From: Adiantum capillus-veneris
Taxonomy: Eukaryota > Streptophyta > Polypodiopsida > Polypodiales > Pteridaceae
Assembly (NCBI GenBank): GCA_014529385.2
Contig: CM043945.1
Span: 2,017,312 to 2,081,311 of the forward strand
Direction of reading: 5' to 3'
Length of the DNA: 64,000 bases
Shown here: positions 20,500 through 33,146 of the stretch, piece after piece
Numbering within the stretch: the stretch's first letter is position 1
How the letters are laid out: each line of letters starts with the position of its first letter
Position numbers and translations under genes: made by a program
Notes under the pieces: model-generated
Seen by the model: only the letters and a program-made list of their open reading frames with translations
Told to the model about the DNA's origin: nothing
Databases searched by the model: none

Positions 20500-20763
20500 C
20501 TCTCTCGGACGTCGCTATATAAGGCTCTGCAACGTCGCTATGAACGTCGCTATAGGTGGCCTGTAAACGTCACTATAGGTGGCCTTAAACGTCGCTATGA
20601 TCATCGCTATAGGCGTCGCTATATAACGACGGCTATAGCGATGATTATAGCGACATTCATAGGGACGTTCCCGTATCGACGCTGTTAGCGACGTCGGGAG
20701 TATAAAAACCCAATGTATTTCCGTCGCTAACAACGTCATAAGTGCACACAACCTCTTGTAGTG
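20500..20763. repeat. CACTA right subterminal repeats and terminal inverted repeat
   Basis: CGTCGCTATA-like motifs recur about ten times in both orientations between 20508 and 20735, then the 13-bp terminal repeat at 20751-20763. Part of the array is a hairpin with ~27-base arms (20591-20617 against 20628-20654, a few mismatches). This is the expected layout of TnpA-binding sites. Confidence 0.85.
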
Positions 20764-21823
20764 ATAGCTTCCCCAATCGATTGCCAAGCCTTTGCAATCT
20801 TGTAGCTTATCAATCCTGTGACATCAACCACTAATCCAAAACATGTAAACCATGAACTAGTAGTTCACTACCATCTCATCAAAATCTTATGCTTATAACA
20901 TAACTCTCAACTATAACCATAAACTTGCTTCTAGCATAACTATACTACCAAGATTTGACTTCTAAAACATAAAAAATACGATCTAGTAAGAGAAAATCTA
21001 GCGAAAACAATCATAAACAAACCCCAAATGCTCAATCTCAAGTTATATGGCATGCATAATCCATTTAAGCACGTTTGATATAGCATATGCATTCGTAAAA
21101 GCATAAGGCCTAGTAATCATCAACTAGCAACACATGTAATCCAAGACCAAAAAAAGAAAGAAAAGATGCAAGCATAATCACGAGTTCTGATTTAGGCTAA
21201 TAAAATTTAGGACGTTAATGATTCTAAAATTCTTAGAATCCTATCTTGATGCAAATGCAAAGAATTTCTCATATAGCTCTTATCAAGGATCAAAGAAGCC
21301 AAAAAAAAAAAAAGAGGGAGATCATGAAACACGTGCTTATGAATATTACATGATATACTTCAAAATTTGAATCAACTTATTTGCTCAGCATGGCAAGAGT
21401 TGATGTCATGCAAGGATTTATAACAATCCAAGAGCATCTCATTTGAAAAAGCTCAAAAATCTCAAATCTACCAAAAAACAAACAAATTCGCACTATTTTT
21501 GAATTATCTCAAAATCAGTGCAAATTTGACCTAAGACAACATAGTAAACTACACAAAATTGCACACATCCCATGGACATAACTTATTAATCACCAATTAT
21601 AATACATATACTATTTAACACAGGTGAGCCACTCTAAACAAGCAAAAATTTTAGAGTTGAACATGATTAGAACCTCAACTAAGCAAGAAGTAGCACCTGC
21701 CAATAAAAAATGAAGTATGAATTATAGAATGAATATAAACACGTGTACCACTCGCATTGGTTAGATCTTGAAAAACCGCTTATAATAAGCTCTGTCTATC
21801 ATAATTCGTGAGCGTTAGGGTAT

Positions 21824-21825
<2 letters not shown>
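20764..21825. other. No recognisable gene
   Basis: AT-rich continuation of the CACTA target region; no motifs found. Confidence 0.45.
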
Positions 21826-21865
<40 letters not shown>

Positions 21866-21950
21866 GTACTGTTGTGTGTGTAGAGAGAGAGAGAGAGTGC
21901 GCATAGAGAGAGAGGGGTAGAGAGAGTGTGTGTATGCAATGAGAGAGTGA
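21826..21950. repeat. (GA)n and mixed GA/GT microsatellites
   Basis: GA blocks at about 21828-21859, 21882-21897 and 21906-21914, separated by GT-rich words. The minus-strand open frame here is repeat translation. Confidence 0.88.
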
Positions 21951-22089
21951 GTGCGTGTCACCTAGCCTATAATGATGGTGACTAGGTTGATCGCCTTCCC
22001 ATCGTAGAGCCGAGAAGGGGGGATTCAAGGGAAGACCATCCAATCATAGTGCCCCGTGGTCGGGACCAATGTGGACGACGTGCCACACC

Positions 22090-22221
22090 TATAAATAAGG
22101 TTCAGGGATGAGGTGTAATCCTCATTGTCTCATAGGTTAGATAGCGAGCTTTGGTGACCTAACCCTCTCTACATGGAATGCCCATAGCCGCATTATGAAG
22201 ATTCAACATTGGTATTAGAGC
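22090..22221 (+). promoter_or_regulatory. Probable copia LTR 3' part: TATA box, LTR end, primer-binding site
   Basis: CTATAAATAAGG (22090) is followed about 110 bp later by an LTR-like end ATTCAACA (22201-22208), and directly by TTGGTATTAGAGC (22209-22221), a copia primer site matching the one at 12465 at all but one base. The LTR start and partner LTR were not identified, and no ORF follows, so this is a truncated or very short element. Confidence 0.55.
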
Positions 22222-22452
22222 TTGGGCAAGTTTTGTGCATGAATGGCCCGCATATACCTTAATCCACACATGTTCACATTAAAAGGTATTTCTAATGGCT
22301 TCAAAAAAATTAAAAGGTATTCCTAATTCAAAGATTCCTCTCAACAACAAGAACAACAAGAAAAACGATGTCTTAGTTTATAGCACATAACAATAGGCAA
22401 TGACAAAGCACATACATTTGCAACAATACTAACTCGAAAGGACGGACACAAC

Positions 22453-22454
<2 letters not shown>

Positions 22455-22529
<75 letters not shown>
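22455..22529. repeat. (GT)n(GA)n compound microsatellite
   Basis: GT repeats to about 22488 followed directly by GA repeats to 22529. Confidence 0.93.
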
Positions 22530-22534
<5 letters not shown>

Positions 22535-22881
22535 CAAAGACAATGCTCAAGAGAAGAAAAGAAAACGTTAAAGGAAAAATGAAAGAGAAGAAAAACACCT
22601 ATTTATATGGGCACATAAGATCTTTTGACTTTCCATCTTCATTGTCTTTTGACTTTCCACCTTCATCTGTCTTTTCATTTTCTAAAATCACCCTTCACGT
22701 ATGCACTTAATATGTTTTGAAATAATTTTTTATTTTCTTGAGATTGGGGAGACCTAATTGGATTAATGAGGATTTTGAAGAATAGACAGAATCTGAGGTT
22801 ATGAGGAAAATGAGCGCAAAAAGGTGTGCCCCTAGCTCGAGGAAGACACTCTCATTCTCCCTATCTATCAATCTCTGTAAC

Positions 22882-22882
<1 letters not shown>

Positions 22883-22940
<58 letters not shown>
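22883..22940. repeat. (CT)n microsatellite
   Basis: About 29 CT dinucleotides without interruption. Confidence 0.93.
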
Positions 22941-22943
<3 letters not shown>

Positions 22944-24299
22944 CCTTGCGCTCTAGCTAAACGGTGCTTCCTGTTGTCCGTCATTTGAGCATGCCCGTGT
23001 GATATAGTGATGAGGATCTACTTCCTTATAGGTGATGCCTCTCGCCCTGCACCATCATTCACCTGCATCACTCGGGTGATCCATGTTGCCTTCGCGCTAC
23101 AGTCGCCACCCCACTGCACACATGTCTATCCCATTGCACTACTGTAGCCATTACGTTCCATTGTGTACCTGTACCACTTTCGCCCTTCAATGCCAACAGG
23201 GGGCCCATTGAAGCATTGTCGTTGCCTGCAACGATCGCCAGAGCCTGCTAAAACCTTGAGACATTGTCGCCATCTACCATGGTCGTCGACCGCAATGGCT
23301 ATATTTTGGCTTGCTTGTGTACGTGTAGGTGGAGGCGACATGCCCAGCCTATCATGATGCTTTTTGGGGGGGGCACCATATACCTTTAAACTATATAGAG
23401 CATGCACCACTGCATGGGCAGATGCACACACATAGCACAATGATGAAGGTAGCGCCTTGAGGTCGAGGTCGAGGTTTTTGGCTACACCCTGTTCACTCCG
23501 CGTGTTGACTTTTTTTATCAAAGGTGGGCTAACGGCTACATTCGATCGATAACTGGCTTGGCTTGCCTTGCTTTGCCACGAGGGCAAGCAAGCCAAAATT
23601 TAACAAACGCCTTTCCTTGCGGCCCCTATCGCTCGCTACACCATCCACTATCCACAGCCCCCAGTTTGCTACCACCTACAATTGCAGCAGCCCATCAGTC
23701 GCCAGCTACCGCCACCTCTATCTGTGTTCACCATCATCATAGTGCCCCTCGTTCACGCACCCTCTCTCTCCTTTGTTATTACAAAGAGTAGAGAGTAATA
23801 ATAAGCTCCAAGGTTATTACAAATCATGGAGGATTAAGGTAGTACCTCAAAAGTTGAATTCACTAAGGGGCATTCATGTGCGCATGCAATGATATTTTCA
23901 AAGAAATCTCCGATGAAGGGTTTTCTACACCAAGATCAGGTAGCCTTGCATCGATTTTTGCAACATTGATTTTGGATTTTGTATCACAAACTCTCGCAGA
24001 AAATTTTGCAACTTATCATCGACTTTGGCATCGATTTGCTACTCTCAAAAGAGAGGGGGTGATTATTTTACTTTCTTGCTCATTTGTTAAGCGTTGTTTG
24101 TGAAATTCTCCATTGTTCTGGTTTTGCATGCATTTATTTGCTAGAAAACATTAAAAGAAAAGTATGCTCATCTTGGTGTGTCCGCAGCACCCTCTAGTTC
24201 TGTAGGTTTTTCGGGCTTAACGTTATCATCGATTGCAAGCTTCCCCCCAATCGAGCTATATGGCCGTCGATGCTAGGTCATTTTTTGCTATGGAGCACG
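22941..24299. other. No convincing gene
   Basis: Slightly GC-richer sequence with overlapping short open frames on both strands (23126-23596 minus, 23163-23357 and 23558-23791 plus) that share no motif. Around 23876-24240 the plus strand may be a gypsy leader, since gag relics of a plus-strand gypsy begin soon after. Confidence 0.35.
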
Positions 24300-24379
24300 T
24301 TCGCTAATCACCTCACATGATCTGCCAATGCCCTCCATAGTCGTAGATCCTGCCATTTGACCCGACGTGCCAGTAGAGG

Positions 24380-26423
24380 CAACCGACCCTGATGGCCTAC
24401 TTCTAGATGATGAGCCAAATTTTATGGAGACCGACATCTTTGAGGGGGATGATGAGGAAACCTTGAAGGAAATCAGGAGGAATGGCCAACCCTACCGATA
24501 TCTTGATGGAGACGGATCTCTCTAGCAAGATATTCAAATATTTTAATGCAGAATTGACTGATGTAGTCCTGATGCTTCATATCATCTCACATGCCTAGAC
24601 GCATTGACAGTTGCTTTAGTAGGCTCTCCTCTTCTTCATAGTAGGAGGACACGCGCAACACGAGTGAGCATAGCCTCACCTGTAGTTATGAGATTCCAAA
24701 TCGATGTGTCTATGGGCCCATCCGTAGAGAGGATCTCTACTTAGGCTCTACTCAAGAATTTTAAGTTGCCTAGCTTTGGAGGTGAGAAAAGAGAGCGGAA
24801 CAAAGGTTTTGGTAATATGTTTCTAGCAAAGTGGTCAAACATTCATGCACTGCAAAATCAGCCTAGCCGTGTGCAACCTTCTTGTTGATTGGCTATGTGC
24901 ACAAGTGGTAGATGAGCTTGACTACTCGTTTGGCCACTTAAGCAGAGTTGAAAACGATGTTTTAAAAGTAGTTCTTGCCAGACAATGAAGAAGAGAAAAA
25001 CTGGGAGTCATGGGACAAGTGCATGATGGAGAACAAGTCTCTAACTTATTACATCCTAGACTACAGAGATAGTACTCAAGTTAAAAGGGATCGATGTATT
25101 CACGACTTTGTCCAAACTTTGAGAGGGGCCTCACAAATGATTATCTTGAGTATGTAGAGCCACTTCAGCCAAAAGGCTCATTTGAGATGATCAAATATGC
25201 TCAAATATATTTTTACATCAAGCATCGTGGTGTGTAAGATGGGGGGCAGGTAGGGTTGGGGTAAAGGGGAAAAGGAGTCGGGTTTAAAAGAAAGGGGTTT
25301 CATAGTGAGAGATAGGGGGAAAGGACATACCACAGGAGTCAAGGTGGTCATTGGACTTTAAAAAAAACCATTTGAAAAGAAAAAAGACTCCAAAAAAATA
25401 AAAAAAGAGCTACTTTAAAGCATGAAAGGAAAATTGATGCTTTAACTACAATGAGGTAGGGCACACTAAGGCTGAATGCCCAAAGCTCAAAGCTAGCACT
25501 AATAGTAGTGAGCCTAAGAGAGATGGTAAATCCTCTAGAGACTTTCTCTTGATTTTGGAGAGTTCAAAGAGATGACAGTGTGCCATTGTGATGAGCGTCA
25601 AGCTTGACACCAAATATGTGGCAGCCTAGCATAGATCTTCATGACATGATGTACATGTATGATACCATAGGTGGCCCTAAAGTCACTATTTTCATAGGTG
25701 ATAGAGCTAGCCATAACTTCTTAAACAAGGCTAACCGAGATCATGAGCGATCATGACTACATTGTTGGGTTGGCCAACGGTTTTAATAAGATGGTATGGA
25801 ATACCATAGTCTTGGGAGTTCCAGTAGACATGCAAGACTATAAGGCTTCATTCAACTTTCAGGTAAGTACTTAGCTGGAGCTGACGTGTACCTAAGTAGG
25901 GAGTGGATGTATAGCCTAGGTCCTAGTCTAGTGAAGATTTATTTGCATAACATGCTACAATTTGAGCATGGTGGTAGGGTCATCACCCTATAGAGCGACC
26001 GTATTTTCCCCTCTATCCCTCTCATTTCTTCCATGCTAACAACCCACAGAGGCGAGATAGTAGAGGTAATTACTCAAAGAGCAGCCCGTAGAGGTGAGAT
26101 AGCATAGGTAATTACTTATTACACTCTTTTAAATTTTTTGTTTTAAATGAACGTCAAAAAAGTGTTTTCGTAGTTACAACTATAAGTAATGTTTGTGTAG
26201 ACAAGCACACTAAAAAGGATGGCTTAGGATGAGACCCACTATTTGGCATGCATTAGACTCTAAAACAAAAAAATCCATGGCCAAAGAGACCCTTAAGAAA
26301 AATTACATCGATGCTTTAGTGAATTTGTTAGAGGAGTTTTAGGATGTATTTCTTGGTGAGTGATTTATCGGATGGCTTATCGCCATCTCGAGAAGTAGAC
26401 GATGGCATTGATGTTGTGCCAGT
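24380..26423 (+). pseudogene. Gypsy Gag-protease relic
   Basis: Fragments of a chromovirus-like Gag are readable in three frames, for example KNWESWDKCMMENKSLTYYI near 25000. A zinc knuckle at 25438-25479 (CFNYNEVGHTKAEC) has its second Cys replaced by Tyr. A protease remnant reads IFIGDRASHNFLNKA near 25695, where the canonical Asp-Ser/Cys-Gly triplet has been lost. The end (26320-26423) is the linker into RT, with LPPSREVDD-like sequence before the insertion point. Gag forms the particle and the protease would cut the polyprotein. Not functional. Confidence 0.7.
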
Positions 26424-26462
26424 TGTGAGTGCGCGAATGCAATGCATGTAGAGAGAGCAAGA

Positions 26463-26536
<74 letters not shown>

Positions 26537-26660
26537 ACACGATGTGGGTGGAGCAGCTCAATATTATGTGTGAGAGAGCCCCTTATTCTTCTAACTAGTA
26601 AAGAATAAGGTGTTTGGCATGTTTGATGGGGGTAAGAGGCACACCGCCTTTACCCCAACA
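26424..26660 (-). repeat. 3' LTR of the older copia, carrying (GA)n
   Basis: On the minus strand it begins TGTTGGGGTAAAGG and ends CACTCACA. It includes a (GA)n block at about 26464-26533 (plus strand) at the same place as in the partner LTR at 41299-41564. Shared words include CTTATTCTTTACTAGTTAGA. Confidence 0.82.
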
Positions 26661-26669
26661 ATCTCCCAT

Positions 26670-27721
26670 TGTTGGCGGATACGCCGCGACGGATGTTAGC
26701 ATAGCGAGAACTCACCTAACATATAATGTCAACTGAGGACGGAGCTCGACCCGCAGGCGCGTGGAAGCAAGCAAAGGGTGTCAACCTCTACTCGACCGAC
26801 TAATGACTACTTCCTACAGAGATATCAAATCTACATGCCATCGGTTCTGTGAATATGAGAGTCTCCTATGATGCTACCGCAAGCCAAAAGCCCATTAGAC
26901 GTTCTCGAAACGTTACGAAACTTGAAGGATATCCTATCAACACCAATAGGCCACTCTCGCTAAGGTCTGTGACCCAAAACCCTACCCAAAAACACCCGGT
27001 GCAGAATCACGTAGGATGTCTGACAGGTTTTTACAGGTCGACGTTTCCAAAAACTAAGATACCTAATGCGTAGCTCTACTCGCTCTGATCACGTGGATAT
27101 GTTGAAATGCAAAAAAGAACAACGTTTACTCACCGAAACTTCAAAAGTAGCTCGCAGGTGAATCTGCCAAAACACATACGAGCGCGCGTGATGTAAGCAT
27201 CAACGCGTAGCTCTCCTCGTGGGCAACACGCTGCTGCTCTTTGTTTGCGATTCCGACCACCGTAGCTCTTGTAGCACACACACGCACTCTCTCACTCTCT
27301 TGTAGTCTCCCATTCGACACAGAAGATAAGATTATTAGAAGTCCCCTTACAAAGCTTTAGGTTTTGGTTTATATACTAAACCTTAGAAAACCTAATGTCC
27401 GACCAAAATGACCAAATTTGTCCCTAGGCTTCTATAGAGCTTAATTACAACACCGTGAGCTGGCTTTGCTCATCCAACAAGCATCTGCGGCCAAAATACA
27501 ATTGCCGACTTAAAATATGAAGTTCCTATAAACATTACAAAAGTGGCCGTAATGGCTCAAAATAATAATAACGGGATATTTGATGATGTCCATGAGCTTG
27601 TATCTTCACATTACAACATCCACTTCATCTTCATCACTTCATCAGCATCTTCATATGGAATCTTTAGAGAATCTTCATGGAATCTTTGTGGAAGCCTTGT
27701 TGAAAGGTTGGATTGTCAACA
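26670..27721 (-). repeat. Family 2 gypsy 3' LTR
   Basis: 1052 bp, highly similar to 37240-38304 with scattered substitutions and small indels. It contains one half copy of the family 2 palindrome (GTAGGATGTCT at 27011-27021). Confidence 0.9.
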
Positions 27722-28888
27722 CTCTCCCCCTCCGAATTCTTGTCATCCTCGACAAGACCCTATGTCTGCAATGGCCTTGACGAGTGCTTCATGTTTTGGT
27801 GTTGGTTGAAGCTTTTGTTGTTGCAATTACTTCTACTAGATGCTTTGTATTTGTAGTTACTTTTTTCTTGTACATGTAGCGTAGTTAAATCCATAGCTCT
27901 CTCCCTCCAATTGGTTGTTGTATCGTGAATAGGTTGAGTGAGGTTTGTTGTTGCAGCAAGTCTTTATCTTGGTAGCTCTGTATTGTTTGTTCTTTGGGAG
28001 TCATCCTGCATGTGTACCTGTAAAGTTGAAGCCTTTTTGAATTTTTTTCTAGGCTGCTCCCCTTTGATTTTCTAGTTGATGAGCATGTAGTTGTTTGGGG
28101 ATGTCGTTGGTCTGCTTTTCTGTGTTTATATAAAAAATAAAATAGTAAAAATAAAATGTGGCGTATATTACAAAATGAATGTCTTGGATACCTAGATAGG
28201 ACTAAAGGGAAAAACCCAGTGGGAAAAAAATGCCTTTAGTCACAATTAAATGTGAGGCTATATGTACTTATGTTTTGATGTAATTGAGTTTTGTTGAGTT
28301 AAAGTACTTATGGCCGTATGGCTACTACTATTGACTGGATATACATTGGATAAGTGTTAGTAGCTTGAAGTCAGAGTCGTTGTTGTTGAGAAAATGCTTA
28401 TGAAACCTGTTACCGATTCGTCATCATCATTTTGTTGTGTAAGTGCATGGGTGGAACACAAATCGTGTTAAATGCAAATGTCCAATGATGGGACATTATA
28501 TATGCTTGCACAGATAGATGCATGGGAAACAATATGTTGTGCGAGAAGAGTTTGAATGGGTGCTTCCAGGAGTGAACGTAGCTATAGAAGCAAAAATATA
28601 TTTGACTTCAAGAGCTGCCGTTACTCACAAGAAGGGTCGTTGACGCTCGAGGTTTTTTCACTCTCCTCATTGTGTACATGTGCGTGAGTGTTTTGTGGAT
28701 TACTCTACCTCTCCACCAAATAAAATTGGTAGACTTTGACTCTTCTGCTCACCTATCCAGCATGAGCGACTCAATTTTACAATATGCTCAACTCTTCCAG
28801 CTTGAGCTATAATCTAAATATCTAGACTCATAGACCACAAAAATATTAAGACATGAAGCTTGGGTCTGATGCTTGCTCATTTAGTGGC
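27722..28888 (-). other. 3' untranslated region of the family 2 gypsy
   Basis: From the minus strand's point of view this runs from the end of the coding frame to the purine tract GGAGGGGGAGAG (about 27722-27733). No ORF is convincing. Confidence 0.55.
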
Positions 28889-31800
28889 TTAGCTGCCGCA
28901 GAAATCCCTTGCCTTGACTGTGACATTGTCCTTGATTTTGCCTTCCATGAAATTGAGATTATTTTCAAGCTGAAGTCGTTTGATTGAAGAATGTTTGCCT
29001 GGCATCTTTGGTAGCCAGATTCTCCGATTTCCTTGATAGTAACCTTGTGCTTGAAGAATTGTAGATGGCACTTCCCATGATGTTTTTGATGTCGTATTGA
29101 GATGTACAAGAGTGCCATTTTTGGGATTATTTACCGATGAAGTCCTATGTTGGTATGAAGGCCAGCTGGATTTGAAATTTCCTGCGTACCTTTGGCGATC
29201 CTTGTTGGTTGGTCTCCTTTGGCAATATAAATATGAGCGTTGTTGATTTTCGGGACGCTTTTTGAAACCTTTGTCCATCGCATAAGCCGAGGTCTGTGGT
29301 TTTGGTAACCAAAGTTTCTTTTGACCCTCATAATAGCCTTGCTCTGCTAAGCTGTAGTGGGAGGCTATCCATCCCATGTGTTTACCTTTCGTCAATTGGC
29401 TAGGATCATTTACCCATATTGGGTCCTTGACCTTTATTTCTTCAGCTTTAATGTAGACCTTTGAAAACCTTTGGCGGCGGTGACCTCGCAGTGTATGGTA
29501 TTTCGGTTGAAAGATTTTCTTTGGAGTCTGCCTTTTATGTGTAAGCATGTGGTCAGTTGATATAGAAGCTCTGTCTTGAACTTTTCTAGGTTGGATTAAA
29601 GACTCTGATTTAAGGGGCTGCTTCTGTTGGTAGGACATTTGTGGGCTCATTTTGGCTTTGCCTTTGTCGGCAGCCGATAATCTTGGAGCGGTAGTAGGCT
29701 AGCTTTCTTGAGAGCTAGTCGTGATGACCATCATTGAATAATCAGATTCTTCTTCAAGTGTTTTTGCCCATAGCTTGGACAAAATCAAATGTGTACTCAT
29801 TTTGGAAGAATCCACTACTAGGAATTTGTCTTTAACTATCTTTGACTGTAGTTTAAGGGTAGCTTCTGCAATCCCCAAATGTGTGACGGCTATTCCATGT
29901 GATATAGGAACATGTACCTGAATTTCATACAGTTTCGGCTTATCTAGAAGTAAGCACAGCTCATAAGACATGACATTCATCGTGGCAGTGTCATCTATCT
30001 CTAGTGTGAAATTGAACTTCATTTTCTCAGGTGCATCCAATGAGAAATTAATCTTCTTGTTGGCTGCCAAGTAACTGATGTCCTCTTTGCTTTTGGTACT
30101 TGTCTTGGACTTTTGTGCCTTGGAAGCTTTGCCATCCTCTTGTATGTTGAACTTCTTTGTCATTTGACTGGTTGTAGCATGTCCCAAGTGCTTACTATCT
30201 TCTGATCTATAGCTTTGGGGAAGGTCTATAGCATGAGCTTCTTGTTGATCTTCATTACTAGTTTCTAACTGTGATGCCTTGATTCTTGATTTCAGAAGCT
30301 CTCTGTCACTATTTACTTCTTCTAGCACTTGAAGGTCATTCAATGGTGACTTTTCTTCTTTGAAATCTTTTGAAGCTTGTGTAGCAGGATGTTGAGGTTG
30401 ACTCTCTACTTCTGATGCAATGGTCGCCGTGGCCTTTGGTTCCCATTATTCCATGGGTTTTCGTAGAGTCTCTTCTTGAAAATATTCATTCATATCCTGC
30501 ATTGCTTGTCCTTGGTAGTCAATTTTGGAGTTGGTCATTTCCCTTTCTTCTGTGGGTTCTAAAACTTCAGCTACATATTCTTTTAGCTTCTTTTGCTCTT
30601 TGATTTCTTCAATCATCCTTGTAGAGTCTACAGTAGAGGAATTCTCTTGTAGAATTTCAACTTCATCCATTGATTCAACTTGCATGTCTTTGTCTCGTGA
30701 GGTGACACTAAGTTTTATTGTTACCTCTACCACCTCTTCTTGGGTTTGCTTACCATCTTCAGAATCTTGGCTTCTTTTGCTCTCGGACCTTGAACTGCGA
30801 GCTTTATCTTCATCACCTTGTGGATGCTTTGACTTGTCCTCACTGAGGTTCTTTAAGCGATCTTGAATCCACTGATTCAATTGATCTTTTTTGAAAGCCT
30901 GATTCTCTATGATAATGTTGTTGACACCCTTGACTTCAAGCAACTGTGTCTTGAGCGTATCTTTTGTGCTCTATGACAAGATCTACTTCTTTTTCGGAGA
31001 TCTCGTTGGGGATTCTTGCTTCCGTTCCCTTGTTGTCAGTGTCTGAACTTTGCTTTTGGCTTGTTGCTTCTTTTTTTCCATGTAGAGCTTTGCTGGGCAG
31101 TCCTTCACTAAATGACCAATGGCACATTGGTTGCAATATGTCACTATCTCAACATGTGCACCCTTTGGACGAGGTAGCTCTCCATAATACTGCTGATAAT
31201 GGTTTCCTGTGGTATCTAGATACAGATATGACCGCTTCTTTGCATGCATGAACCTGTAGATTACAACTGACTTAGGTGTATCCACTGGCTTCGTCTCTTT
31301 ATCCTCCATCGTCTTGTCCTTGAGAAGCTGAAAATAGCTTCCATTATTGCTTGCATACAAGATCAAATCACTATCCATGCTTTCTAGCAGTCATAATGCT
31401 AATTCTTCCATCATCATATGGCCTTTGATGTGGGGCTTCTGCATAGCCTTAGGGCTATGTTTCCGAGTTGATTTTGGTGAGGTTTGCACCGAGGGTGAAG
31501 ATCGAACTGAATCTTTGTTTTTCGTTTCCCTGGATGGTGCTTTTGGACGGGGTCCAAGTATGTGACTTACAAGTTGCCCACAAATGCTAAACTCATCCAT
31601 ATTTTTCACATCGGCTATTTCATAGTGCCTACTGTATTTGTCGACCACAATGACATCTTGATCTGTTGGGTTCACAGATTTAAACCAATACAAATTTTTC
31701 ATTTTACTTAATTCTCCAGGTTTGGGATCTAAGCATATGTAGTATGTAGTAGACTTAGTCTCAGAATTCCAAAATTTGTATAATCCCACATCCTCTTGAT

Positions 31801-33146
31801 CTAAGCTAAGCCAACCATATATAGCTCACCTGACCTTCTACATTTGTCATTGTGAATTTCCGGTGGTCTCTCCTCCGGCTCGGCATCTTCCAATGCTTCT
31901 TGAAATTCCACTTGGGCTCCTGAAAAGGACACTGCTTCTTGTAAAACTGGACTTCTTAATCCCACTCTTGAAGAGATAGGGTCTCTTTGTTGAGTTTGAA
32001 CTCCCCCCATCCGAGAGGGTTCCATATATGATGTTGGCATCTGTTTAATGCCTGATGAGATGACTTCTTGTGCTTTGTTAAGTAGCTCTTGAGACCAAGC
32101 TAGATCTTTCCAAAGTTGTGCTATCTCCATAGATGATACTTCCGGCGTATTCCCTGTTTGTGCAATTTGGTGTGTTTGTGCTTTGTCTTGTGCTGGTGCA
32201 GTGCACGAGACTTGTGCCGTGTTTTTCCATGTACCTTGTGTTGTGCCACTCATTTGTGCAGTGACAGTTGTAGTTGTTAACTGTTCTAGCTACGTATCAA
32301 GAGGTAAAGCCATGACTAGATGATAAACATTACCACCTTCAGATTTGTAGTCTTCCCCTCTTGATCCAAATATTTCAGCTGCAAAATATTGGTTACTCTC
32401 TGCAGGAACTTCATGATTTGTGGCAGCTTTGTAGTAGTGACCGTCCTCATCTACATAGAGGGTACCAATGTGCCGTTTCCCATCTTGAGCTTTGTACAGA
32501 AAAATACTTGGAGGATATGTGTAGAGTTCTGTAAGTTCATCCTTGTACAACATTCTATCTCATTGTCGATGTATTTTCCGTGCCTCATGTAAATTGATCC
32601 CAGACAGTCTTCCATGAAATCTAGATGTGGGTGTAGTACATTCTTCGTTGTTTCAACTTCCACATATTGAGATGTCCGAGTTTCTTCTGTATCTTTCTTT
32701 GTCTTGATGTACAAATTCCGATTGACATCCTCATAGCATGGCAGTCCTTTGTAGTGGCCAATCAGATAGATCCAAATTTTCTCTCTTATAACTTTTGTGG
32801 ATGTACTTGAAGCTTCGTCTCGGCTTGTCTGATCCTTTGAGACGCCATTGCTTTCGTCTTGACTCCCTTGTTGTACCTGTTTAGTGATAGCTCTAATTGC
32901 TTGCCTCAATGCTAATAAAAATTATTAGCACCCTTGTGTCGGTCTTTTTCTCTTGAGGTCCTTCAGTTTTTGTGGATGCCTTAATCTTTGAGTTTTCTGA
33001 AGTAGGCTTTGCTTGCACTGCTTGAACTTCTTAGCTCCCTTGCTTGCCAAGGCTGATACTGACTTGTCTGGCTGCTTGCTTTGCCTCGAGCTATGAAGAG
33101 GGCCTAGATTTGTCGGAGCTTTGTGATAAGTTATGCCACTTACCAC
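28889..33146 (-). pseudogene. Family 2 Gag/protease-like polyprotein with repeated modules (decayed)
   Basis: From 31789 to 28889 the minus strand keeps one frame for ~960 codons with only about four stops. The upstream part (33146-32290) continues it in other frames after small indels. N-terminal half: several short modules of the form [YV]-x-D-x2-G-x2-Y (LYVDEDGHYY near 32457, LYLDTTGNHY near 31225, a looser IVVDKYSRHY near 31645). Middle: a zinc knuckle CNQCAIGHLVKDC (C-x2-C-x4-H-x4-C) near 31130, followed by basic residues, then an acidic Ser/Glu/Lys-rich stretch. A protease-like region (near 30010) reads IDDTATMNVMSYELC, where the usual D-S/T-G triplet is altered. C-terminal part: a basic segment with two copies of QGYY-G----WLPK (near 29325 and 29035). 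No RT. The repeated module and WLPK repeat are unrecognised; probably a structural Gag-like protein. Confidence 0.65.

Larger units (their letters stand above)
8650..20763 (+). mobile_element. CACTA (En/Spm-type) DNA transposon with nested insertions
   Basis: Both ends carry the same 13-bp terminal inverted repeat CACTACAAGAGGT (8650-8662; reversed at 20751-20763). The flanking 3-bp duplication is ATA on both sides (8647-8649, 20764-20766). These are the defining marks of CACTA elements. Subterminal regions hold repeated GCGACG/CGTCGCTATA motifs, the usual transposase-binding sites. Inside, in order: a 5'-truncated LINE (minus), a 26-bp perfect hairpin, the first part of a TnpD-like transposase, a 3.8-kb copia element, the rest of the TnpD fragment, GA arrays, and a spliced transposase-24-like gene. 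Total length is 12.1 kb, about 6 kb without the LINE and copia. The TnpD fragment lacks its catalytic region, so this copy is non-autonomous. Confidence 0.92.

Noticed and set aside
23126-23791. Possible host gene in GC-richer sequence
   Set aside because: Frames on both strands overlap, lack motifs, and show no splice-consistent continuation.
30525-30866. 113-codon plus-strand Ser-rich frame
   Set aside because: Antisense to the acidic stretch of the family 2 polyprotein, which keeps a much longer frame.
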